A DNA stretch of 64,000 nt from Gnetum montanum (lineage: Eukaryota; Streptophyta; Gnetopsida; Gnetales; Gnetaceae): positions 130,813 through 194,812 of the forward strand of contig MNCI01007695.1 in assembly GCA_015680685.1 (NCBI GenBank), in the 5' to 3' direction. Each line of letters starts with the position of its first letter. Position 1 is the stretch's first letter. The notes below the pieces were generated by a model. It ran no database searches, had not been told where the DNA came from, and was given only the letters and a program-made list of their open reading frames with translations. Below are positions 54,480 through 64,000 of this stretch, one piece after another. A program made the translations under genes and the position numbers.

Positions 54480-57240
54480 TTAGAGCTTACTTTACCTGTG
54501 CAAGTGCATCTAGAAAATATTTTCCACCATCAGGTTGTTTAGTGGTATTTATCTCCTCCATGCACCCTAAGAGATGGATTTTCCAAAGAGGAGGAGATTT
54601 GGCTTTTGGTTGGATGGTGGGCCTTGTCTACCTTGTTGAGTGTGCTTGTCTACATTGGTGGATTTAGATGATGAGGCCATGGGAATTGCTGACAAGGGGA
54701 TAGGCTTAGGGGCACCTATTTTAGTGTGTTCCCTAGCCATCTTGTTAGCTAGATGCTTGTCATGTTTCTTTAGGTAGGTAGGTCACGATGCAATCCTCTC
54801 CACTAAAACCTAGGTAGATGGGGAGTTCACACATTTTGACACCCTTATGACAAAAGGTGTTTGAGTCATTGTCGCAACATGCTACAGAGCAAGGTGATGC
54901 CTTAATGATGAAAGGGGCTTGTGGCCTAGTTGACGCTAAGGTTTCAATGTCATTGGAGGGCACATGGACCACAAATGGTTCATGTGTTGGTTCTATGTCA
55001 TCATCAATGTTGATAGCATTAATGATATATCCTACACCACTAGCATTTAATGGGTCCTTATATACTTTCATTGAGTGGTTCTTTAGCTAGATAGGATTAC
55101 TTTCATTAAGGACCATCTTGCCTTAATCGATCATGCATTGGGCATTATCCTTCAGCACTAAGCAGTAATCCATGTTATGTCCATACAACTGATGGTAATT
55201 GTAGAATTAGTCTAGTCTAAAATTTTTGGGTACTAAAGGCTCATTAGGCATAGCTACAAAGGGGTCTTAGAGGACCTCGTAGTACCTCTCGTGGCATTTG
55301 TGAGCATCCTCTAACATTTTCTTGTCTTGAATGTGCCAAGCACTAAGTAGTTGATCCAAAAGTTCTGATGGCCTGATTGGTAAAGGGGTATATTGTGAGT
55401 GATCCTTATGCTCATAGTTTGGCTTTGGAAAAACTTGCCCCATGATCGTTGATGATGTGGGTTGGTTGGTTCTCACATTACTAGAACCCCATGTTTTATT
55501 GTTGTTGGCTAGGGCCTTAGGTACCTTGGCCACTTACTTGTTGTTGTTGGACTTGGCTTCATTAGCCATAGTTGCCATAGTGGTTTTTGTGGCTTTCTCT
55601 TTTCCTTGTCTCTTTTTGCATGTGCATTCTTGTAGGCTATGTAAGCTGGGTCCTTGCTAGCCTCCACTGCATCTTGTATGCTCTTTGTTTGAGCAAAAGC
55701 TTGGTTAAGGGAATGCAAGGCTAAATAGTATAGCTTTGATTTAATGAAATAATTTACTATGCCTTTAGAAATGGCTAGTAGGTGGGTTTTAGCAATTGTC
55801 TCATGAATCTCATTTAGGGAGGTGCTCCAACATTGTATGAATTTTTGCACTAATTCCAACACTCCTTACTTAACATTCATAAGCTAGTCTAGCATGGCTT
55901 CTAGCTTCAAGTTGTACTTGAAGTAGGTTATGAATTGTCTTAGCAACTTTTGCAAAGTTGAAATTGATGCCCGAGGAAGCATGTGATACCAACCTAAAGC
56001 TTTTTTAGTCAGATACATGGCAAAGACATGGATAATCATGTGTGGTCATGCTTGTAGTAGTAAGGACTCGGAGAGAAAAGTGACTAAGTGGGCGTTTGGG
56101 TCACCTTCACTATTTTATTTTGTAAACTAGGAAAGTTGGACCCCAAGAAGTAGTGTGAGCAGAGGAACGGTAGGGCTAATGGGATCATCTTGATAGAAGT
56201 GCATTACATGGACTATCTCTGAGTTAGCTGCTTTAAGCCACCTAACCTCCTTAGTGAGCATTTGATAAGCTAGAATGCTTGGTCCAAAGTTGAGGATGTT
56301 GTAGAGGGTTGCATTGGCTGGGTCATTGGTGGTGTTGTTGGAGCAACCCATAATTTAGTTGTGGGCTATGCCATATGTGACACTTGGTACATTTATTGTT
56401 GTGTGTACTGCAACATCTGGGACAATTAAATAGCAAGTAAAGATGTTTCTTCCCACCACACAGTTGAGGTTTGAGTTGTTGTTGGTGGTCAGAATGATAT
56501 GGCTGGAATGACAAAAAAATGACTTATGTGTGGCTATGATATGGACATGGAATGCACATATGGTAGCGTTGGTGTCACAAACGCTGGCTGTGAAGGCTGA
56601 ACAAACTACTAGAGAATGACAAAGGGAAAAGAGGTAGAAGGTCCTACATTCTATTACGTAGATAAGACTTGGTGGCTAGCTACCATTGATGAAGTTTTAG
56701 GCTATGGAAGCATCACAACTACCTCAAAGAAGGTAGAAGACTATGATTAGTGCAGCAGGAATGCAGAGGTAGACTATGAGGATGAGATGTAGAGTGAGAC
56801 GCCATCATCGGAATGGGACTCAAAATCCTATTACCCATCTTGTAGGGGTTCATCATAGTTGGATGTTGAATCTTGCTCTTTTGACCCACTCATCTTAATA
56901 TGTTGGTCCAAAATCCATTTAGAAGATTCAGTGAGCAGTATAGCCATTCCAGGAGTTGGAAGGAACTCCCTTTTGTTTTGGTGGATAATTTCAAAACTAC
57001 ACTTTTTTTTTCATTTCCTGACAGTTCAATGGTAGGCCCACCTAAATCTTTATGCACAAGAAGTTGTATCATTCATCATCAAGTTTCGTGTGTTCGAGTG
57101 ATTGCTGTTGAAATCTAAGAGATTGCCATTATGGTTGCACTAGGCTAAGTGGTTGCTTGATGTCTACCACGTGTTGCATGGGGTGGGCTAACTCCAAGTT
57201 CAAGATGGTAGTTGAGGTATTAATTGGGTTCATTTCTGTT
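54480..57240 (-). pseudogene. gag: Element D gag
   Basis: On the minus strand from a possible start at about 57230 (MNPINTSTTI): SLRF (A has TRRSLRIQ), a low-complexity middle, IVHVMHFYQDDPISPTVP, HLVTFLSESLLLQ, MLELVQKFIQ, IVNYFIKSKLYYLALHSLNQ, DHSQYTPLPIRP, CHERYYEVL and MKVYKDPLNASG. Same order as A. The zinc-finger-like block lies near 55210-55150 (reads from YNY.. with stops). Numerous stops and frame changes. Confidence 0.8.
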
Positions 57241-57706
57241 GCATAGAAAAGATGTGAGAAAAAGAGATACTTGCAAAAACATTTAGGTACAGAAAGTTTT
57301 AAGATAAAATGGCTAAGTGTAAAACTATAAAGAAAATAGGCCAAAAAAGGCTAAGTTTGGAAACATTGAAAAATGGTTATCTCTACTGTTATGCTTGTCA
57401 CTCTCTAAGGGACTATGATGCTCACAAGGTGTCACACTCTACAAAACACTTAGAGCTTAATGCAGTAGATAGTTTGGGCTTTCCATCCTACGGGGTTCTA
57501 GGGGAACCATCAACTAGGATAAATCTACACTAACCAGAATGTAGACAACTCCTACACTAGCCTATGATTCAACTACTATCATGGTAGGTTCATATGGGTG
57601 TTATGTTTATGCTAGCTTGTTGCTAGTGATGGGGGGATAAAAAGCATGTGGAACTACCATGGCACACAAAAGGAATGGGAGGTCCTTTTTCTAGCTTCAA
57701 AAACAT
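57241..57706 (-). other. Element D leader
   Basis: Similar to the start of the A leader (minus ccatggtagttcc against tcatggtagttct). The primer binding site was not recognised. Confidence 0.5.
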
Positions 57707-59577
57707 TGACATTCGAAAATGTTGATGACTAGAACACCAAGAGGTCTATGGGTGTATAGCATAATCTTGAATCCATGCAAGGGTCATGCTAAGAGAAATG
57801 GAAACAAGTTGCCTTGAATGGTCTATTGAATTAGACAAGGACTTACATGGTATAATAATAACCATTTGTAAATAGATTTTTAGTGAGCTTTGTGTAGGAG
57901 CCTAGACAATGAGCAAGAATGTAATGTGCTGTGCATATGCAAATTTGTATTGAAAGTAGAAGAAAATGCAAGAGTAATGCTGAGAAATTTGAAACAAATA
58001 TTGAGAATATAGAACTAGAGTTTGAAAGTGGAGAAATGCACTACCCCAAGATTGGTGAGCGTAACTGTTTATTAAATAATGTTTGAAACTAGCATGTGGT
58101 ATTTAGACAAGCATAGAAACAGTGTAGTAGTGTCATCACAGTCTCTGGGATGTCATACACATGGTGCTAATAGCTACAAAGGAGGTTGAACCTACTGGGT
58201 TTGTAGTTATCATGTTGTGTGGATGTAACGAAGACTGTGTCATGGTACTTGGCCAAGTGTCAAGCTTGGGTGCTCAAGTGTGGGAGTGATGAAGATTCTA
58301 AGAGTGCTTTAATGCTTGATGCTTAAAATGATTTATTAACCAAACCTTAAAATGCTAATTATTGGGGTATTTATAGGGCTAGGGTTGACATGAGATGCGA
58401 ATTGGGTGCCACATGGCCTAGGATCCCACATAGCATGGGCATGGATAAGTCACACTAACATGTTATGCTCTAAGCATCAAGCTTAAAGTGTTATGCTCTG
58501 TAGGATAGGAATGGGACCTCAAATATTTCCAAACTATGACCACACTACTCATATTGCATGTGCTAGAGTCTAAGAGTCCACCATGTACTTACAAAAAATG
58601 TCAAAACAAATGCAACTTGGAGTCTACACTCTGAGACTACATCGTCCTCCTCTTCTGAGTAGGGTTAAGCATAGGGAAAATTTTGTGGATTAATGGGAGG
58701 TGCAAAAGTAAGGCAAACTATTGATCTTGGCCACCTGAGGAACGTCAAAGCTGAAATGAAGGTTGATGCTAAGTTTTGGAAGCTTTAGGAGGCATTTGAG
58801 GCATTTTCCATGTGTCACACTATCTACGCTACACAACATGATAAAGCGTAGCATGACCACTTAGAAAATTTTTGTAGATTTTGACTTGTCACACTACCTA
58901 TGCTGCATAGCATAATAAAGCATAGAACTAGTAATTTAATGAATTTTGCCAAAATTTACAATGTTTTTTCATGGCATGCTGACCACACTGTGAGGTGTAG
59001 TAGAACAGGTAGCCTTGAAAGTCAAAAAATTTCCAAATGCATTTTCCATGTTAAGATAGCTTGACAAATCCTTGTCCAACACTTAGAAAAAATTTGGCCC
59101 TAAAACTTGTCAAGTTGGCTACGTTGTGCAGTGTAGTAAAGCATGATAGGCCCAAAAGATAGAGAATTTTCCAAATTGTTTTATCCATCCTAAGCACTTT
59201 TGATAGACTCTAGCCTAATTTCTAGGTGAACTAGCAGTCGAGACATGTGTCAAGTTGGGCATGTTGGAGAGCATAGTGAGCTTGACAATTCAGGGGATAG
59301 AAAATTTGCCAAATTGTTTGGTCCATCCCAAGTGATCCTTGACTGCTTCTAGCTTGACATTTGTGTAGACTAACAATGGAAGTGTATGCTACACTAGCTA
59401 TGCTAGGGAGTGTAGTAGGCAAACTTAGAAAGATTTTGCAAAAAATAGGACTTCTAGTGTGCTATGCTATCTATGCTACACAGCATGATACTAGACTTAG
59501 AAAAACTTTTGCCCAAGTTTTGACACTTAGAAAAATCTTCCATTAAATTGCAGGAGCCTAAAATTAGTGGTGTTTCA
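57707..59577 (-). repeat. Element D 5' LTR
   Basis: Pairs with 43083-44927. Minus-strand TATA at 58375-58368. Inverted GCTAC/GTAGC-type clusters near 58820-58850 and 58900. Confidence 0.88.
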
Positions 59578-60660
59578 AAACTAGGTGATCACAATAAATG
59601 GAGGGAGAAAAACCAAGAAACAACTAGGAATAGTTATTAGTAAATAAAAGAAATGACTAAAGAAAGTGAAGCTATAGACTCAATCATAGACAAAGATGAC
59701 GGATGTGACATCTACATATATGACCACTCGAAGGACCATTGCCCAATCATGTCACATATACATGAGTATTAGGCTTTCCCATTAGATCCCAGATTTGGAC
59801 AGAAGCACATGCCCATAAGATTTCCTTTCGCACATAGTACTTATAGAAAGTCCCACAACCAACTATACTATTTGAGGGGGACTTATTACTATCCTTAGCA
59901 CTATCGTCAACCACAATGGCAAAACCCATAGTCATGGTGAATGCCATCATCAAACTAGCCCTACCCTTACTACTAGCTAAAACCTCATGAATGTTATGCT
60001 CAACACCCTATTTCTCTAACTAATTCTACATCCTTTACTTCTAATCTCTACAATCACTCACCCAAGTACCATCAATCCATGACATCTCTTAAAGGATCAC
60101 TACCTCACACCTATTATCCTCCACCCTATCCTTGATATTCTCATACTCCACCCCATCATATGTCATAACCAGCAACACAAAAAGATTTATCACCACAACA
60201 TTCACAAACGAATGTCACTTGTGCTGCGAATGTGCATAAACATGCTAATACTGGTAGGTTCCCAGCACAAACTAGAAAAAATCCTCTCATTAGGATAGCT
60301 CCGAGGTAGAAGTACAACACTCATGGACCTACCACATCATCTAAACCAACATAATGCCAATCTAGTGCAACACCTTCCTTTTCACAACCAACATCCTCTA
60401 ATCCTATGCAAGGGCCAACATCCATTGTTACTCCAACACAAAATCGAAGCAATGAATCTAGTAGTGTGGGGAGACAAATGAATCCATGCATACTGTATTA
60501 TGATAAAGTGTGCAATCATAGGCCAAACACCTACAACATTAACACAACTCATACCCTAAAGCACCATATGTTTAACAACTAAGTATGTGAACAATAGCTT
60601 ATCTACGCAACCACCACTAAACCAAGAGATACCCAATGACTTGAAAATGAAAGGTTAACA
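59578..60660 (+). pseudogene. gag: Element C gag, 3' part after the D insertion
   Basis: Reads GDHNKWREKNQETTRNSY, KESEAIDSIIDKDDGCDIY, then Pro/His/Tyr/Gln-rich sequence and RIAPR-x-KYNTHGPTTSS. A possible Cys/His cluster lies near 60485-60560 (MNPCILYYDKVCNHRPN). Frame changes at about 60000 and 60450. Together with 41745-43082 this is one gag gene. No protease, RT or integrase follows it. Confidence 0.55.
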
Positions 60661-62047
60661 ATGTTTTATACATGCATGGAGCTTACCTATCTAGTTATTA
60701 ATTCTTTCCATTGCCAAACACTTCATCATGGGGAAAAACCCCCATTCTAACCTTAAAAATTAATAGGTGTTCTTCATCTTTTTATTTTACAATTTTTTAT
60801 CATTTTCTTATTTCTTGATACAAATTTTTCTATACTTATCAACTTTTTCCACCTTTTGGTTTCATTTTATTTGTTAGTAATCTCGCTTATGAATAAAATG
60901 ATCATGTAGCCCATTGAGGTGAGGTTTGCTCTATGTTGTCAAGTCATGAGGAATTGATTATTAGGATAGTGAGGCCACATCATCCATCCATCCATTCCAT
61001 TAATAAGAGGCTCTTACCCTAGTAATAATGATATCCTTCATCATCAAACTAAAAATAAATTCATAATCATTATGCTTGGATAGAAAACTGAAGAACCAAG
61101 GAGGAATGTGAAGGGTGTGACATCAAGGGGATTTGTGGATTTTCTTTAACCACTTTTGTATCTTCTATCATGTTGCTAAGATTGTAATTATATCCTTGTA
61201 GACCTAACAAAATATGGAAGTAGGAGTAAAATAACAAGGCACTAAATAAATTTTTGAGGGTCCCACTAGAAAGACATGTATCCATGCTTGAAGGTTGGTG
61301 GCTTCTCAAAATACTTTTATCAAAAATAATGTGCCATGAATAAACTCCTTCCTTGGACAAAATGCCAAGTGATGTTACCCCTTGCAACTATGGTAGTCTT
61401 ATGGTTGTCAACCAAAGCAATGAAATGATGTGATGTCACTAAAATGTGGTTTGGACTTGGTTTGAATCTTGGAAATAAGGGCTAATGATTAATTAAGCAT
61501 TACTAACACACAAGGATTCATTATGCCTCTAGTCAAACACCTCATGTCCTAATTCTTGCAATCCTTTCTACAATCTATCTCATTTGGCTATCTGTGATCC
61601 TAACTTGTGGTTTTGTATAACATAGAGTTATTTTCTCAAATTGGTGGTTTTAACTTGTGTGTTTTGTTTCACAATTATGCATTGCATTCAACTCCTTTAG
61701 TGCATACAGAAATTTTTAGGTATGGTTACACAAGGGCATTATGGGCTAGAACCTGCTTTGGGGAGGACCCACTTGTGTAACTATTGTAACTTGTACTTGT
61801 TTGATACAACCACATCATTTTTAACCTTCCATGTGCATATATGCTACATTTCATGTTTTTCCTTATGATGTAATTGATCTGTTCCATACCATAGGTCTAA
61901 AACCCCTTTTCTTGCATCTTCCAAAGCCTTTAATGTTGACGACTCCATCTTCTAATACTTTTGGTGCCTAAAATTGATTTCCTACTTACCCTAAAACTAT
62001 CGACCAAACTTGATGACACATGAAATTGTTCATATTGCTGGCGATCG
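60661..62047. other. Non-coding tail of element C or intervening sequence
   Basis: No pol similarity and no polypurine tract next to the LTR at 62048. Open frames at 61387-61070 and others are unsupported. Confidence 0.4.
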
Positions 62048-62079
62048 TGTTAAGGCACCCACGTTATATCATGGACTGT

Positions 62080-62130
62080 GATATCACGTATGTGATATAT
62101 CATGGGACACGATATCGCGTATGCGATATC
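62080..62130. promoter_or_regulatory. Two palindromes upstream of the TATA box in E
   Basis: 62111-62130 has perfect 8-bp arms gatatcgc/gcgatatc around gtat; 62080-62098 has gatatcac/gtgatat around gtat. They are 31 bp apart and end 19 bp before the TATA box. C has only a diverged trace (ctaatatcggggc, ccaatatcgcccc). Confidence 0.6.
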
Positions 62131-62148
62131 ATAGTCAGCCATAATTTC

Positions 62149-62156
62149 TATAAATA
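62149..62156 (+). promoter_or_regulatory. TATA box of element E LTR
   Basis: tctataaataag at the position equivalent to 40860-40867. Confidence 0.7.
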
Positions 62157-63017
62157 AGAGGTGGCTCTCCCTCATTTGGATCCCAATTTTAGAGTAGAGA
62201 AGCTCTGGCAGTTTGATCCCTCTAGAGTTATATTTTTTCCCTATCTGCCCGCAGTGTGGTGAATGTAATTGTATTGTTTTTTTATTCGAGTGTGTCATAC
62301 TTGGACACGCACATGATTGGAAATAAAGATCGAGATTACTTCATCATTGCAGCATTCACTTATTTTATTTATTTGTTATTTATTTAATGTTATTTATTTC
62401 TTTCATAGTGTGGTGTGAGTACGACTTGGCTACGAGCGCCCACGGGTGTGTACGGCTAGTCAAGGAATCGGTTACTCATCGCAATTAGTCTCTCACCCTT
62501 AAACTCCTAGAAGCAGAACGAGTACGACTTGATTACGAGCATTTAAGTGTGACTGCTTGGTAGCCTAGTGGTGTAGCTAGGATCTACGCTTGGTAACCCA
62601 ATGGCGTATTTGGGGTCTACGCTTGGTAATCCTAGTGGTGTACCTAGGCCTACACTTGGTAGTCCCAGTGGTCGTCGTGCACAAAGTTCAAGATGTGTAT
62701 GGTTGATCAAGGAATCGGTTGTTCGTCACACTTAGGCTAGATTAGATTTTCTTACCCTTTTCCTCCTAGCTTAGTTTAGTTAATATTATTTTTCATTGCC
62801 TTCAGGAGTAGCATAGATTAGGAACACATCATACACCTCATCTAGACTAAACCATATGTGACATATGCAATACTAGTCTAGGTGGGAAGATAGTGAATTG
62901 TGACCTAAGGCTAACTATCTAGGTGCCACAACTAGTCCATCTGCGGAGTTTGACCGGATCGCACATACATGCTCATATTTGTATGGTTAAGTGTAGGGGT
63001 ACCTCGCCACTCATCAT

Positions 63018-63035
63018 TGGCGCTGTTGCCGGGGA
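63018..63035 (+). promoter_or_regulatory. Primer binding site of element E, tRNA-Asp type
   Basis: TGGCGCTGTTGCCGGGGA matches the complement of the plant tRNA-Asp 3' end with one mismatch (T for C at the seventh base). This primer is known from Athila-type elements. Confidence 0.8.
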
Positions 63036-63129
63036 TGGTGCTAGTTATCTAGATTAGTTATATCATACAAGGTCGCTATATAAGAACTTAACGATATATC
63101 TTTCAGAAAATAGTAATTATAAAAAGTCA

Positions 63130-64000
63130 CATAAATTCACACACAAAAATTCCTCTCCTACAAGATAATAATAACGCCACACTTAGTGAGGAAGTTCATT
63201 GGAGAACTAACGAACCATATGACTATGAAGATTGGAGTACACAACCTGAAGTGGGAGTTTCTTATAAACAAGAACAAAAACAACATCATCCTAACACAAG
63301 AAGACATAACTTACCCGATGACAATGAACCCCCACTGGCCATTACAAGCCTAACGCAAATACAAGGGGTTGTTTGAATCTCCCGTAGGCATCATAAAGAG
63401 AGTCGTCTACCCAGGCTTGATTTAAACAACTTTCCTAATTTTTCAGGAGGCTATGACTTAGATCCGTATCAACATTTACAAGCCTTCTACGATGCCTGCA
63501 CATGGAACAATGTTGATAATGGCTGGCAAAAACTTAAGCTCTTTCCGATGACACTCATTGACCAAGCAAAAGTATGGTATAGATAATTAAAACCAAATTC
63601 GTTACGACGCTGGTCAATAATGGTAGAAGTCTTTAACGAAAAATATCAAACCTATGCAAGAGTGTCAGCCTTGAGGAAACAAATCCAGGGATGGAAACAA
63701 GAAAAACATGAACCCTTGGACATGGCCTTAGAAAGGTATTATTCACTGTTAAACAATTGTCCAAGCCATGGGTTTTTCGAGGAAAGGCTAATGTACCATA
63801 TTATTGATGGGCTACGTAATGAAATAAGAGGGACCTTAGGAACGTATGCCTGAGGTCAACTATACCAACTATGAACCCATCAAATTCAAGAGCTTATTCA
63901 AAGGGTAGCAAAAGAAGAAGGAGAATTGGCTAGATGGGAGAGTGTTGAAAAACATCAACGGGACAAAAATTTCAACTTAACAAAGGTCCATGATCATACA
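63130..64000 (+). pseudogene. gag: Element E gag, cut by the window edge
   Basis: Reads EEVHWRTNEPYDYEDW, DDNEPPLAITSLTQIQG, RLPRLDLNNFPNFSGGYDLD, GWQKLKLFPMTLIDQAKVWY, then 77 open codons from 63620 (MVEVFNEKYQTYARV to RGTLGTYA). Three stops are visible (near 63376, 63585, 63851), so it is close to intact compared with C. Capsid pattern as in Athila-type elements. The nucleocapsid and any pol lie beyond the right edge. Confidence 0.8.

Larger units (their letters stand above)
43083..59577 (-). mobile_element. Element D: full-length Tat-like LTR retrotransposon on the minus strand, nested in element C
   Basis: The LTRs are 43083-44927 and 57707-59577 (1845 and 1871 bp), starting TGAAACACCAC on the minus strand and ending ...AATGTCA. 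Internal order on the minus strand is gag, protease, minisatellite, antisense gene (plus strand), RT, RNase H, second RNase H, integrase, minisatellite, polypurine tract. Same family as A by LTR termini, polypurine tract and domain order. Flanks ACCTA (43078-43082) and AACTA (59579-59583) are a probable target duplication with one change. All genes are decayed. Confidence 0.9.
62048..63016 (+). repeat. Element E 5' LTR (Athila-like family)
   Basis: Starts TGTTAAGGCACC, ends CACTCATCA one base before the PBS. Contains palindromic repeats (62080-62130), TATA at 62149-62156, and about four 33-bp units of the type acgcttggtaa-cccaatggcgta (62550-62680). Much less decayed than C. Confidence 0.78.

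Overview
This window is plant nuclear DNA made almost entirely of nested, decaying transposable elements; I found no convincing intact host gene. The evidence is plant-restricted Ty3/gypsy lineages (Tat-like elements with two RNase H domains, and an Athila-like gag with a tRNA-Asp primer site), a plant-type LINE, a Ulp1-type protease gene of the transposon-associated kind, GT-AG introns, and heavy transition decay (CAG to TAG, TGG to TAG, CGA to TGA, CAA to TAA) expected of methylated repeats in a large, repeat-rich genome. The species cannot be told from the sequence.

Layout. (1) 1-29818 is element B, a plus-strand Tat-like LTR retrotransposon cut by the left edge. It has an antisense gene fragment (1-478), a long spacer with a ~185-bp hairpin-bearing tandem array (about 2400-5190), RT (5924-7269), then RNase H, integrase and 3' LTR (25824-29818). 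(2) Inside B's RNase H gene lies element A (7275-25818), full length, with LTRs of 1656 and 1657 bp and a perfect ATGAT target duplication. (3) 29819-34700 holds an LTR-like fragment, a minus-strand gypsy gag fragment, and a plus-strand LINE containing a tRNA-like (SINE) sequence. (4) 35800-40700 holds a minus-strand, intron-bearing, decayed locus with a Ulp1 (C48) protease domain next to a HAD/FCP1-like phosphatase domain. (5) 40771-43082 plus 59578 to about 60660 is element C (Athila-like LTR, PBS, gag), split by element D (43083-59577), a full-length Tat-like element on the minus strand. (6) 62048 to the right edge is element E, a younger relative of C.

The most notable feature is shared by A, B and D. 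In the spacer between protease and reverse transcriptase each carries an antisense gene. In A it has seven exons (18327 to 13905, minus strand) with GT-AG introns, a TATA-like box upstream, an FCP1/HAD-like domain, a domain resembling those of plant transposon antisense ORFs, an acidic linker and a helical C-terminus. D keeps exons 3-7 with matching splice sites but lost most of the HAD exon; B keeps part of the HAD exon at the window edge. The same ~25-30 bp minisatellite motif flanks this gene on both sides in A and recurs between integrase and the 3' LTR. A shared splice-acceptor-like site just before RT in A and B suggests that the whole antisense gene may sit inside a sense intron, at the place where Ogre elements are known to have one.

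Three single-N positions (21764, 21968, 28495) are assembly joins; two are flanked by exact 66- and 64-bp duplications.
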